A stretch of DNA of 64,000 nucleotides from Catellatospora sp. TT07R-123 (GTDB lineage: Bacteria > Actinomycetota > Actinomycetes > Mycobacteriales > Micromonosporaceae). Location of the stretch: positions 1,550,001 to 1,614,000 of the forward strand of contig NZ_BNEM01000002.1 of the NCBI RefSeq assembly GCF_018327705.1, in the 5' to 3' direction. Numbering within the stretch: position 1 is the first letter of the stretch; each line of letters opens with the position of its first letter. The notes below the pieces were generated by a model. That model saw only the letters and a list, made by a program, of their open reading frames with translations, was not told the DNA's origin and ran no database searches. The translations under genes were made by a program, and so were the position numbers. Below are positions 43,387 through 52,079 of the stretch, one piece after another.

Positions 43387-44370
43387 ATGCAGCACCGCAA
43401 GATGGGCCGGCTCGGCTGGGAGGTCAGCGAGGTCGGTTACGGCATGTGGGGCATCGGCGGCGGCCCGGGCGGGTTCACCGGCTGGGACTACGACACCGCG
43501 CCCGGCGCCCTGGACGAGGCGGTCGAGCTCGGCTGCAACTTCTTCGACACCGCCTGGGTGTACGGCCGGGGCGTCAGCGAGCAGCTGCTCGGCGCCCTGC
43601 TCAAGCGCCACCCCGACCGCCGCCTGTACGTCGCGACGAAGATCCCGCCGAAGAACCGGGAGTGGCCGCCGCGCCCGGCCGACACCCTCGACGACGTCTT
43701 CCCGGCCGACCACATCCGCGAGTTCACCGAGCGCAGCCTGGAGAACCTGGGCGTGGACCGCATCGACCTGATGCAGCTGCACGTGTGGGAGGACCGCTGG
43801 GCCGACGACGGGCGCTGGCAGGAGGCGCTGAGCGACCTCAAGCGCGAGGGCCTGATCGACGGGATCGGCATCAGCGTCAACCGGTGGGAGCCGGCCAACT
43901 GCCTGAAGGCGCTCGACACCGGGCTGATCGACGCGATCCAGGTCATCTACAACATCTTCGACCAGGCGCCCGAGGACGAGCTGTTCGAGCGGGCCCAGCG
44001 CGACGACGTCGCGATCATCGCGCGGGTGCCGTTCGACGAGGGGGCCCTGACCGGCACGCTGAACGCCGACACGGTCTTCCCCGAGGGTGACTGGCGGTCC
44101 ACGTACTTCGGGGAGGAGAACCTGGGGCCGAGCGTGGCGCGGGCCGACCGGCTCAAGGAGATCCTGCCCGACGGCGTGGGCCTGCCGGAGCTGGCACTGC
44201 GGTTCATCCTGCACCACCCGGCGGTCAGCACGGTCATCCCGGGCATGCGCCGCAGCGCCCACGTACGCGCCAACCTGGGCGTCAGCGACGGCACGGCACT
44301 GAGCCCCGACCTGCTGGCCGAGCTGCGCGAGCACCGCTGGGACCGGTCGCCGACCTGGTGGTCGATGTGA
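43387..44370 (+). CDS. Aldo/keto reductase
   Basis: This 327-aa NADPH-dependent (alpha/beta)8-barrel enzyme has the AKR tetrad Asp54 (FFDTAWVYG), Tyr59, Lys85 (VATKIPPK) and His132 (LMQLHVWED). DGIGISVNRWEP and the cofactor-binding STVIPGMRRSAHV near the C-terminus also fit. It begins 21 bp after the reductase gene, with GAGAGGAA before the ATG, and would reduce the aldehyde made by it to an alcohol (inference). Its C-terminus (RSPTWWSM) is unusual. Its stop overlaps the sulfotransferase GTG by 4 bp. Confidence 0.87.
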   Translation: MQHRKMGRLGWEVSEVGYGMWGIGGGPGGFTGWDYDTAPGALDEAVELGCNFFDTAWVYGRGVSEQLLGALLKRHPDRRLYVATKIPPKNREWPPRPADTLDDVFPADHIREFTERSLENLGVDRIDLMQLHVWEDRWADDGRWQEALSDLKREGLIDGIGISVNRWEPANCLKALDTGLIDAIQVIYNIFDQAPEDELFERAQRDDVAIIARVPFDEGALTGTLNADTVFPEGDWRSTYFGEENLGPSVARADRLKEILPDGVGLPELALRFILHHPAVSTVIPGMRRSAHVRANLGVSDGTALSPDLLAELREHRWDRSPTWWSM

Positions 44371-45086
44371 CCGTGATCGCCATGTGGGCGCATCCGCGGG
44401 CCGCCTCGACGGCGTTCCTGCGCATGATGATCGCCCGCGGGGACGTCACGGTCGTACACGAACCGCTGGTCACGCTCACCGACTGGCAGGAGACCGCGCT
44501 GCCGGACCGCGACGGCGGCACGGCGGTCTGCCGCACCCCCGGGCAGATCATGGCGCACCTGGTCGACCTGGGCCGGGACCGGACCGTGTTCTTCAAGGAC
44601 ACGATGGAGTACCGCTACCAGTACCTGCACGACCACCCGGACGAGATCGCGGGCATCGAGCACACGTTCATCGTGCGCGACCCGGCCAAGGCGATCAGCT
44701 CGCACTTCGCGATGAAGCCGACCATGTCGTGCTCGGACGTCGGCTACGAGCACCAGTGGCACCTGTTCGAGCTGGCCCGCACCGTGATGGGCCGCGAGCC
44801 GGTGGTGGTCGACGCCGACCGGCTGCTGCAAGAGCCCGCCGCGGTGGTGGCGGCGTACTGCGCGGCGGTCGGGCTGCCGTTCCGGCCCGAGGCGCTGACC
44901 TGGGAGCCGCAGGACCGGGCCGAGTGGCAGCGCACCAGGCAGTGGCACGTCGACGCCAGCAACAGCAGCGGGTTCACCGTCCCGGCCAAGCAGTACCGGG
45001 CCACGGTCGCCAACCACGACCTGCTCCGGTCGTACTACGACCACCACCTTCCCTTCTACGAACGCCTTGTTGAGCACGCGCTATGA
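44367..45086 (+). CDS. Sulfotransferase family protein
   Basis: This 239-aa protein has a PAPS-binding 5' loop near the N-terminus (AHPRAASTAFLRMM, residues 8-21) and the 3'-phosphate motif FIVRDPAKAISSHF at about 101-114. The overall alpha/beta layout with TVVHEPL and DADRLLQEPAAV is typical. It would transfer sulfate from PAPS to a hydroxyl or amine. In this operon the amino-alcohol or amino-aldehyde product is the natural candidate. The GTG at 44367 overlaps the preceding stop; a GTG nine bases earlier is also in frame. The next gene starts 13 bp beyond its stop. Confidence 0.78.
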   Translation: MTVIAMWAHPRAASTAFLRMMIARGDVTVVHEPLVTLTDWQETALPDRDGGTAVCRTPGQIMAHLVDLGRDRTVFFKDTMEYRYQYLHDHPDEIAGIEHTFIVRDPAKAISSHFAMKPTMSCSDVGYEHQWHLFELARTVMGREPVVVDADRLLQEPAAVVAAYCAAVGLPFRPEALTWEPQDRAEWQRTRQWHVDASNSSGFTVPAKQYRATVANHDLLRSYYDHHLPFYERLVEHAL

Positions 45087-45099
45087 CAGGAGAACCGTT

Positions 45100-45978
45100 G
45101 TGAGCACCGCCGTTGTGACGCCCGTGGACCGCAGCCTGTCCCCCGGGGAGGCGTTCGCCCGCGCGTACGCCGCCGACCGGGAGAAGGCCGAGGTCGTCTT
45201 CGACTTCACCATCACCGACGCGTTCCAGCCGACCAAGGACCGGCCCCGGGTGACCGTCCGCAACCTGTTCAAGAAGCGGCCGGTGGACGGGGAGGAGACC
45301 CGGTTCTGGAGTGAGAGCCGCCCCACCGTCGACGAGGCGGCCACGGTGCACGAGTCGGGGCTGCGCCGCGAGGCGGCGTTCAAGTTCGGCATGTCCAGCG
45401 CGAAGACGGCGCCGGTGCGGGCGTGGGTGCAGATCCCGCCGGAGCTGGTCGACGATCAGGAGGCGCTGGCCGTGTTCGTGGACTTCCGGCTGCTGGTGCG
45501 GCTGGCCACGGCGGAGAACCAGGCGCTGACCATCGGCGAGCAGGGGCTGCTGAGCCACCCGGGCATCGCCGAGCTGCCGTACCACGGCGACTACGTGGCC
45601 GGGCTGATGGCGGCCTGCAACGAGATCGAGCAGACCGGCGCCACCGCCCACGCGATGATCATCAACCCGCACGACTACTACTTCAACCTGGTCGGCAAGG
45701 GCACCCTGCTGGATGACCTGGCCCGCAACGGCACGATCATCAGCCGCACCCGGATGGTCGACCCCGGCTGCGCGCTGGTCGGCGACTTCGCGATGGCGGC
45801 CCGGCTGCTCGACGGCGGCCGGTCCAGCATCCGCATCGCCGAGCCGCCGCCGGGCACGTTCGCCCAGCCCGGCCTGGCGGTGTGCGCCGAGATCTGGGCG
45901 GGCGTGGCCGTGCACCTGCCCACGCACTTCTTCCACGTACGCCCGGCGGGCATCCCGCACCAGCGGAGCGGTCGATGA
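45100..45978 (+). CDS. Family 3 encapsulin shell protein (HK97-fold)
   Basis: This 292-aa protein matches what I recall of family 3 encapsulins, HK97-type capsid proteins reported inside biosynthetic gene clusters of actinomycetes and myxobacteria. Evidence: an N-terminal helix (SPGEAFARAYAADREKAEVVFDF), PRVTVRNLFKKRPVDGEETRFWSE, the E-loop-like KFGMSSAKTAPVRAWVQIPPELV, and P/A-domain strands ATAENQALTIGEQGLLSHPGI, AMIINPHDYYFNLVGKGTLL, RTRMVDPGCALVGDF. HK97-type proteins assemble into closed icosahedral shells. It has no signal peptide or membrane helix and no phage genes surround it. AGGAG lies seven bases before the GTG at 45100. Its stop overlaps the MFS start (ATGA). The cargo is presumably one of the cluster enzymes; no canonical targeting peptide is obvious. 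Confidence 0.75.
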   Translation: MSTAVVTPVDRSLSPGEAFARAYAADREKAEVVFDFTITDAFQPTKDRPRVTVRNLFKKRPVDGEETRFWSESRPTVDEAATVHESGLRREAAFKFGMSSAKTAPVRAWVQIPPELVDDQEALAVFVDFRLLVRLATAENQALTIGEQGLLSHPGIAELPYHGDYVAGLMAACNEIEQTGATAHAMIINPHDYYFNLVGKGTLLDDLARNGTIISRTRMVDPGCALVGDFAMAARLLDGGRSSIRIAEPPPGTFAQPGLAVCAEIWAGVAVHLPTHFFHVRPAGIPHQRSGR

Positions 45979-47141
45979 CGGGACGGTTCGAGGCACTGCG
46001 CTTCTACGCGCCGTTCCAGCCCCTGTTCGGAGCCATCTTCTGCTGCCTGCTCAGCGTCGGGGCATCGCTGGCGGTGCTGCCGCTGTACGTGAAGGGCGAA
46101 CTGCACGGCGGCGACGTGATGGTCGGCGTGGTCATCGCCGCCATCGCGGTGTCGGCCGTGGTGACCCGCCCGATCGCGGGCCGGTACGCCGACCGGCGCG
46201 GCTACAAGGGCGTCATGCTCGCCGGAGCGGCCGTCTGCGCGGCGGCGAGCCTGGCCTACCTGCTCGCCGCGAACGAGGTCGTGCTGGTGGCGGTGCGGAT
46301 CCTGCACGGCGCCGGCGAGGGCATGATCTACACGGCGGGAGCAGCGTGGCTGGTGCTGCTGTCGCCCACCGCGCGGCGCGGGCGGGTCGTCGGCCTGTAC
46401 GGCATCTGCATGTGGACCGGCATCACGCTCGGCGCCCTGATCGGCACGCTGATCCTCAAGTGGACCGGCGGCTACACCGCAGTATGGCTGTTCTGCGTCG
46501 CGGCGGCGGCGGTCGGCGCGCTGCTGATCACGCTCAAGCCCCGACCCGAGCAGGCCGCGCCGACGGCCCGGCCGCCGCTGGTGGCTCCGTCGGCGGTGCT
46601 GCCCGGCATCGCCCTGTCCCTGGCCGCGTTCGGCTACGCGGCGCTGGCCGCGTTCGTGGTGCTGCACCTGGAGGCACGCGGCATCGGCGGCGGCATCGCC
46701 GCGTTCAACGCGTACGGCTTCACCTACGTCGGGGTGCGGCTGTTCCTCGGCGCGCTGCCCGACAAGCTCGGCCCCAGCCGGGTCGCGCTGTGGTCGGCGC
46801 TGGTCGAGGCCGTGGGCCTGCTCACGATCGCGGTCGCGCCCAACCTGATCGTGGCGGTCGCGGGCGGCCTGATCGTCGGGGCCGGGCTGTCGCTGCTGTT
46901 CCCGGCGCTGGCCCTGGTCGTCATCAACCGGACCGAGCAGTCGCAGCAGGGTGCGGCCCTGGGCGCGTTCACCTCTTTCTGGGACATCGGCCTGGCCGCG
47001 GGCGGTCCGCTGGCCGGGCTGATCGCGACGGGGTGGAACTATCCGGGGATCTACTACACCATGACCGCATGCGCGGTCGCCTCCGCTGCTCTGGCACTGG
47101 TGGAGGCGACCAGCCGGGCTCGGGTACCGGTCCCGTCCTGA
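45975..47141 (+). CDS. MFS exporter of the encapsulin cluster
   Basis: This 388-aa protein has about 12 membrane helices with MFS signatures: VVTRPIAGRYADRRGYKGVMLAG after the second helix and an RILHGAGEGMIYTAGAAWLV segment. Its ATG overlaps the encapsulin stop by 4 bp, so shell and exporter are co-translated and the exporter is the last gene of the operon. It probably removes the product (or a toxic intermediate); its substrate is unknown. The longer frame to 45882 runs through the encapsulin gene and is rejected. Confidence 0.82.
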   Translation: MTGRFEALRFYAPFQPLFGAIFCCLLSVGASLAVLPLYVKGELHGGDVMVGVVIAAIAVSAVVTRPIAGRYADRRGYKGVMLAGAAVCAAASLAYLLAANEVVLVAVRILHGAGEGMIYTAGAAWLVLLSPTARRGRVVGLYGICMWTGITLGALIGTLILKWTGGYTAVWLFCVAAAAVGALLITLKPRPEQAAPTARPPLVAPSAVLPGIALSLAAFGYAALAAFVVLHLEARGIGGGIAAFNAYGFTYVGVRLFLGALPDKLGPSRVALWSALVEAVGLLTIAVAPNLIVAVAGGLIVGAGLSLLFPALALVVINRTEQSQQGAALGAFTSFWDIGLAAGGPLAGLIATGWNYPGIYYTMTACAVASAALALVEATSRARVPVPS

Positions 47142-47210
47142 GCCCTACCGCCGCGCCCGGCCCGGACCTGACGCATCCAGGCCGGGCGCGGCACCCCCGC
47201 CAAGCAGACC

Positions 47211-47286
47211 CCCGCCGAGCGCCCCGCTGAGCGCCCCGCCGAGCGCCCCGCTGAGCGCCCCGCCGAGCGCCCCGCCGAGCGCCCCG
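47211..47286. repeat. 12-bp tandem repeat
   Basis: Six units of CCCGCYGAGCGC plus CCCG. It lies directly after the encapsulin operon and directly before the CATAGACG palindrome. Twelve being a multiple of three, one frame reads a Ser-Ala-Gly-Arg repeat, but nothing suggests a gene. Confidence 0.85.
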
Positions 47287-47291
47287 TTTTC

Positions 47292-47358
47292 CATAGACGT
47301 TGGCCTATGACATCGAATTCGATCGACGTACAGTCGACGTGATAGGCCAACGTCTATG
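47292..47358. terminator. CATAGACGTTGGCCTAT palindrome, copy 2
   Basis: Arms CATAGACGTTGGCCTAT and ATAGGCCAACGTCTATG are exact reverse complements around about 33 bp. It lies 150 bp past the exporter stop and could end the encapsulin transcript. See copy 1 at 27630-27696. Confidence 0.65.
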
Positions 47359-47375
47359 ACGAAGCGGAGTGGTCG

Positions 47376-47882
47376 GTGGCGGGGGCCATGGCGGTGGCGA
47401 CGGTCGACCACGGTTCCTGGCGCGATGGGATGTGGCACATGGCCTACGACGAGGCGTGGCGCGCCGAGTCCGACGACCAGTGGCTCGCCGAGCACAGCTC
47501 GACGATGTTCGCGCGGCTGCGGCAGCGGTTCAAGACGCTCGGCGCCATCGGCGGGGCGGTGTCCGAAGCCGAGACCGGGCCGTTCGCCGGGGCGCCGCGC
47601 AACCCGCGGCTGCGGGTCGGCGACGACAAGGCATACTCCACCATCCGGGAAGCCGAGCACAGCGTCGCGTACATCGCGACCAGCACGTCCCTGGAGGAGT
47701 GTCCGAACTGCGGGCAGCAACTGCGTCAGGACGGGTTCGAGTACGTCGGCGAGGACGGCGACCGGATCGCGGTCGGCGGCGTACGCAGCTGCGTACGCTG
47801 CGAGGCCGAATCGTGGACGTCGCGCTCCCGGATGCCGCGTACGCAGCGCTCCCGCGACCGCGCCCGCAAACACGTCCTCTGA
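47376..47882 (+). CDS. Hypothetical protein with a zinc-ribbon-like C-terminal motif
   Basis: This 168-aa protein is not recognised. Helices with Trp and charged residues (HMAYDEAWRAESDDQWLAEHSS) precede a four-cysteine motif, CPNC near 109 and CVRC near 138, with spacing typical of a zinc ribbon. The tail is Arg-rich, which suggests nucleic-acid binding (inference). The start is uncertain between GTG 47376 and ATG 47388. No partner gene is evident. Confidence 0.55.
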   Translation: MAGAMAVATVDHGSWRDGMWHMAYDEAWRAESDDQWLAEHSSTMFARLRQRFKTLGAIGGAVSEAETGPFAGAPRNPRLRVGDDKAYSTIREAEHSVAYIATSTSLEECPNCGQQLRQDGFEYVGEDGDRIAVGGVRSCVRCEAESWTSRSRMPRTQRSRDRARKHVL

Positions 47883-47930
47883 CCGCCCTCCCGCCCGTCC
47901 CTCCCCCTCCCCGCGCCCGTCCCCCGGTCG

Positions 47931-47998
47931 GCGTGCAGTTTCGGGGAAAGTGCGGGAATCATGGGCCGGATTCGTGCAGTTTCCCCGAAACTGCACGC
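47931..47998. terminator. GTGCAGTTTCGGGG palindrome, copy 3
   Basis: Near-perfect inverted repeat between the zinc-ribbon gene and the convergent GNAT gene. Left GCGTGCAGTTTCGGGGAAA, right TTTCCCCGAAACTGCACGC. Confidence 0.75.
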
Positions 47999-48106
47999 AC
48001 CCCTGCCCCACTCAGCGCACGCGGCGGGCGGCGGGCGGCGATGATCGCTGCCACCGCGGCCAGGGCGCTCGCCCAGGTCAGCGGCCGAGCGCAGCCGCGC
48101 CGCCCA

Positions 48107-48523
48107 CTACCCCAGGCGGATCAGGCCCGCCGGGGTGGGGGTGAAGCCGCACGCCTCGAAATAGAAGTCGCGCAGGCGGTCCTCGAAGTCGACGTGCAGC
48201 CACTCGCATCCGGCGGCGCGGGCGTGCTCGGCCGCGACCGCGACCAGCCGGGCGCCGGCACCGTGGCGGCGCAGGTCGGCGGCGACCACGGTGTCGAGCA
48301 GGAACGCGTGCGCGGAGCCGTCCCAGGCCACGTTGACGAAGCCGACCAGGCGGCCGTCCGCACGGGCGCACACCCAGCCCAGGCTGTGCCGTTCCACCTG
48401 GGCGAGCCAGTCGTGGCCGGTCGGCTCATAGCCGAAGCCCTCGGCGTGCAGCCGCTCCACCTCACCGTTGTCGAACCCGTCGCGCCACTGATAGTCCACA
48501 TGCATCCGGCGAGTATCGCGCAT
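48107..48523 (-). CDS. GNAT-family N-acetyltransferase
   Basis: This 138-aa protein has the GNAT A-motif DTVVAADLRRHGAGARLVAVAAEHARAAGC, with strand GWVCARADGRLVGFVNVAW before it and FEDRLRDFYFEACGF after it. It is a minimal single-domain GNAT; substrate unknown. GGGAAG eight bases upstream favours the ATG at 48523. It ends about 110 bp from the convergent palindrome. Confidence 0.75.
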   Translation of the reverse strand: MRDTRRMHVDYQWRDGFDNGEVERLHAEGFGYEPTGHDWLAQVERHSLGWVCARADGRLVGFVNVAWDGSAHAFLLDTVVAADLRRHGAGARLVAVAAEHARAAGCEWLHVDFEDRLRDFYFEACGFTPTPAGLIRLG

Positions 48524-48615
48524 CCATAAGGCTTCCCGACATGCCGTTTCACGACGCGTGTTCATATCATGGGAAAATTGTCTCGGAATACAGGACGCAG
48601 ACTAGCGTGGGCGGT

Positions 48616-49419
48616 ATGCCGAAACAGGTCTACACCCATGGCCACCACGAAAGCGTGCTGCGCTCGCACCGCTGGCGCACCGCCGAGAACTCCGCCGCCT
48701 ACCTGCTGCCCCACCTGGCCCCAGGCATGTCGCTGCTCGACGTCGGCTGCGGCCCCGGCACCATCACCTGCGACCTGGCGGAGATCGTCGCCCCGGGCCG
48801 GGTCACCGCCGTAGAGGTCTCCGCCGAGGCGCTGGAACTGGCCCGCGCCGAGGCCGCCGCGCGCGGCGTCGACAACATCGACTTCGTCGTGGCCGACGTG
48901 CACGGGTTGCAGTTCGCGGAAGCGAGCTTCGACGTCGTACATGCGCACCAGGTGCTCCAGCACGTCGCCGACCCGGTCGGGGCGCTGCGCGAGATGCGCC
49001 GGGTGTGCCGGCCCGGCGGGATCGTGGCCGCCCGGGACAGCGACTACGCCGGGTTCACCTGGTATCCGCAGTCGCCCGCCCTGGACCGCTGGCTGGACCT
49101 GTACTTCCAGGCATGCCACCACAACCAGGGGGAGCCCAACGCCGGGCGGCGCCTGCTGTCCTGGGCGCGGGCGGCCGGGTTCGGCGAGGTCACCGCGTCG
49201 GCCAGCCTGTGGTGCTTCGCCGACGAGACCGACCGGCAGTGGTGGGGCGGGATGTGGGCCGACCGCATCCTGAAGTCGGCCCTGGCCGACCAGCTGCTGC
49301 GCGAGGGCCTGTCCACCGAGGACGAGCTGGGGAAGATCTCCGCCGGGTGGCAGAAGTGGGCCGCCGATCCCGACGGCTGGTTCACCGTCCTGCACGGCGA
49401 GATCATCGGGCGGGTGTGA
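48616..49419 (+). CDS. SAM-dependent methyltransferase
   Basis: This 267-aa methyltransferase has SLLDVGCGPGTITCDLAE near residues 39-56, VTAVEVSAEALELARAEA, then FDVVHAHQVLQHVADPVGALREMRRVCRPGG. It resembles the UbiE/Coq5-like small-molecule methyltransferases. The C-terminus (ADETDRQWWGGMWADRILKS) is typical of a group common in actinomycetes. The divergent GNAT gene starts about 90 bp away. A strong hairpin follows its stop. Confidence 0.82.
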   Translation: MPKQVYTHGHHESVLRSHRWRTAENSAAYLLPHLAPGMSLLDVGCGPGTITCDLAEIVAPGRVTAVEVSAEALELARAEAAARGVDNIDFVVADVHGLQFAEASFDVVHAHQVLQHVADPVGALREMRRVCRPGGIVAARDSDYAGFTWYPQSPALDRWLDLYFQACHHNQGEPNAGRRLLSWARAAGFGEVTASASLWCFADETDRQWWGGMWADRILKSALADQLLREGLSTEDELGKISAGWQKWAADPDGWFTVLHGEIIGRV

Positions 49420-49435
49420 GGACCGCACCTCGCCT

Positions 49436-49489
49436 GTGCCGCGGCCCCGCGGCGACCGCTGTCGGGCGGTCGTCGCGGGGCCGTGGCAC
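49436..49489. terminator. 24-bp-stem hairpin between convergent genes
   Basis: Arms 49436-49459 and 49466-49489 pair with two mismatches around a 6-base loop. It begins 17 bp after the methyltransferase stop and lies 9 bp from the stop of the S15 peptidase gene. Confidence 0.75.
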
Positions 49490-49497
49490 GGTGGCGC

Positions 49498-51933
49498 CTA
49501 CGGGCCGAGGGTCAGCGTCCAGGTGTCGATCCGGCCGACGTCCGCAGCCGCCGCGTCCTGTACGCGCAGCCGCCACGTGCCGTTGGCGGTCTCACCGGAC
49601 AGGTTCACCGTGAAGGTCTGGTGGATGTCGTCGGCGCTGCCGCCGGAGCGGTTGCTCAGCGAGTAGCTCGACCCGTCCGGCGCGACCAGGCTGACCACGA
49701 GATCGCCGCGGTACGGGTGGACGATGTGGACCTCCGCCGTCGACGACGCCGAGGCCGCCCCCGGGCAGCCGCTGATCGTGACCGTGCTCTCCACCGCAGC
49801 CCCCGCGTCCGGGATCCCCACATCGGCCGGGTTGGTGCCGTTGCAGCCGCCGGGCCCGTTGACGGTGAGCGCATAGCTCGCGGTACGCGTGGCGCCGGTG
49901 CCCGTACCGGTGACGGTGACCTGATATGTCCCCGGCGCGACCGACGCCGTGGTGCTGAGCGTCAGCGTGGCGCTGCCGCCCGCCACCACGGTCGACGGGC
50001 TGAAGGAGGCGGTCACCCCCGTCGGCAGCCCGGCCGCCGACAGCGCCACGTTCTGGCTGGACCCGCTGGTCACCGCCGTGGCGACCGTCGCGCTCAGCGT
50101 GCCGCCGGGATTGGTCGCGCCACCGGACGGGGACACCGAGATCGAGTAGTCGTCGCCGGTGGCCAGACCCGTCTGCGCGATCGTCAGGGTGCTGCCGACG
50201 GGGTTGAGCCGCAGCGCGGCCCCGGCCGGCGGCCGCAGCGTGTAGTCGTAGTCGGTGGAGATCACCACGAGGCCGATCCGGTGACCGGCCGCGAACACAT
50301 AGTCCTTGGGCTGCATGCTGAAGTTCAGCGCGTACTCCGTGCCCTGCACGACCTTCTCGCTGGTGGCGCGGCTGTTACGGTTCTGCGGGTCGATCCAGCC
50401 GCGGGTCACGATCACGGGGGTGGTGCTGGTCCCGGTGCCGCCGTAGTCGACCAGCAGCGCGGTCACGTTGGCGTCGTTGCGGTTGGTCACGGCCAGGCGC
50501 AGCGAGACCTTGGGCGAGCCGGTCAGCGTCACCGCGCTCGCCAGGTTGCCGGTCCGGTAGACGAGCCGGTTGCCGTTGGCGCTGTCCGGGCTGGCGACCA
50601 GTGTCGTCGCCGTACTGGTGCGGCCGTTGTCGGTGAACGACTGCGCCGTGGTGCCCGTCGGCGTGCCGAGGGTCAGCCCGCCGGGTGCGGTGGCCGACGC
50701 CGCGTCGAGTTTGAACACGGCCTGGGCGGCGCCGGGGTTGGGCCAGTCGGCGTACTGGCGCCAGGTGCCGTCCTTGAACTGCACCTCGGCCCGGGGCTCG
50801 GTGAGGATGCCGTTGTCGATGCCCTTGAGGAAGTACTCGAACCAGCGCTCGACCGTCGCCTTGTAGTCCGCGCGCGAGGTCGTGCCGTGGCCGCCGTTGT
50901 GCAGCCAGATCTTGCGCGGCACGTTGTTCGCCCGCAGCGCGTCCCACCACTGCGCGTACTGCTGGCCCTTGACGTTCCAGTCGGCCTGGCCGTGGATGAC
51001 GAACACGCCCGCCGCGACCTTGTTCGCCTTGCCGACGTAGTCCCGGTCGGCCCAGAACTGCTTCCAGTCGCCGGTGACCCGGTCCTGGTCGGTCTCGATC
51101 TGGTTGATCCGGCTCGTGCAGTCGGTCCGGTCGAGCACGGCCCTGGCCAGCACGTCGGTGTCCTCGCCCTGGTATCCGCCCGGGGCGACGACGAGCCCGT
51201 TGGCCCGGTAGTAGTCGTACCAGCTGGAGATCGCCGAGATCGGCACGATCGCCTTGAGCCCGGCGACGCCCGTGGCGGCCGCCATGTTCGGCAGCGTGCC
51301 GTTGTACGACACACCGATCATGCCCACGTTGCCGGTGCTCCAGGACGCCGTCACCTGCGCACCCGACGCGCTGAACCCGCGGGCCCGGCCGTTGAGCCAG
51401 TCGATCACCGCGGTCGTGGCCAGCGTCTCCTGCATGTCCCCGCTGGTCGGGCAGCCGTCCGAGTCGCCGGTGCCGATACTGTGGCCGAGCACGACCGCGT
51501 ACCCCTTGGGTACGAAGTAGTCGTCGTACCAGTCGGGCAGGTCCGGCACCGGCCTGGCCACGCTGACGCCGGGCCCGGCCGTCGGCGGGGCGCCCGGGGC
51601 GAGCGGGAACAGGCCCTCCTGCGGCAGGGCGCTGACGTTCACGCCGTGGTTCGCGGCACTGGCCAGCCCGTTGCGGTACGGGCTCTGCTCGAACACGACC
51701 GGGTACGGCCCGCCCGTCGACGGCCGGGCGATGTCGATGGCGATCCGGTCGAGCCGCCCGTCGCCGTTGGAGTCCACGGTCGACTCGACGTAGACCCGCT
51801 CCTCGATCTGGGCGAGCGCCGCCCGGGGTGACGCCGCCTGGGGTGGCGCCGCCGCGCCCGCGGCGGTGGCCGGGATCGGGAGGGCGGCTGCGAGCAGCGT
51901 GAATGCGATCGCTACGCGGTGGGTGAACCGCAT
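49498..51933 (-). CDS. Secreted S15/CocE-type Xaa-Pro dipeptidyl-peptidase with C-terminal P-domain
   Basis: This 811-aa protein starts with a signal peptide (MRFTHRVAIAFTLLAAALPIPATAAGA). The alpha/beta-hydrolase core shows GVSYNGTLPNMAAA with the nucleophilic Ser (S15 family), FVIHGQADWNVKGQQYAQWWDALRAN and the catalytic His in NGGHGTTSR. A beta-sandwich CocE-like domain follows (TRGWIDPQNRNSRATSEKV). The C-terminus carries repeated low-complexity threonine/serine/glycine strands (TLTLSTTASVAPGTYQVTVTG) and a proprotein-convertase P-domain (HIVHPYRGDLVVSLVAPDGSSY). It probably trims proline peptides or hydrolyses esters outside the cell. GGAAGGAAG supports the ATG at 51933. Confidence 0.86.
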   Translation of the reverse strand: MRFTHRVAIAFTLLAAALPIPATAAGAAAPPQAASPRAALAQIEERVYVESTVDSNGDGRLDRIAIDIARPSTGGPYPVVFEQSPYRNGLASAANHGVNVSALPQEGLFPLAPGAPPTAGPGVSVARPVPDLPDWYDDYFVPKGYAVVLGHSIGTGDSDGCPTSGDMQETLATTAVIDWLNGRARGFSASGAQVTASWSTGNVGMIGVSYNGTLPNMAAATGVAGLKAIVPISAISSWYDYYRANGLVVAPGGYQGEDTDVLARAVLDRTDCTSRINQIETDQDRVTGDWKQFWADRDYVGKANKVAAGVFVIHGQADWNVKGQQYAQWWDALRANNVPRKIWLHNGGHGTTSRADYKATVERWFEYFLKGIDNGILTEPRAEVQFKDGTWRQYADWPNPGAAQAVFKLDAASATAPGGLTLGTPTGTTAQSFTDNGRTSTATTLVASPDSANGNRLVYRTGNLASAVTLTGSPKVSLRLAVTNRNDANVTALLVDYGGTGTSTTPVIVTRGWIDPQNRNSRATSEKVVQGTEYALNFSMQPKDYVFAAGHRIGLVVISTDYDYTLRPPAGAALRLNPVGSTLTIAQTGLATGDDYSISVSPSGGATNPGGTLSATVATAVTSGSSQNVALSAAGLPTGVTASFSPSTVVAGGSATLTLSTTASVAPGTYQVTVTGTGTGATRTASYALTVNGPGGCNGTNPADVGIPDAGAAVESTVTISGCPGAASASSTAEVHIVHPYRGDLVVSLVAPDGSSYSLSNRSGGSADDIHQTFTVNLSGETANGTWRLRVQDAAAADVGRIDTWTLTLGP

Positions 51934-52079
51934 GTGGCTTCCTTCCAGGGGGTGTGGATAGTCGCCGAATGCCGGAATAGCACGATGGTTGTCGATATTG
52001 TCAGATCGACGAGAGTGATTCAATCCTTCGGACGGCCAGCGGTCGCCCCCCAACCCCTTGGCACACCCCTAGCTCGCCG

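Noticed and set aside
39706..44334. 1542-residue open frame on the minus strand
   Set aside because: It lies wholly antisense to the NRPS-like, aldo/keto reductase genes and has His/Arg/Gln-rich composition with no domain; it is the usual long antisense frame of GC-rich coding DNA.
45100..45978. Phage capsid gene marking a prophage
   Set aside because: Portal, protease, terminase, tail and integrase genes are all absent, and the gene is embedded in an enzyme operon, which fits an encapsulin.
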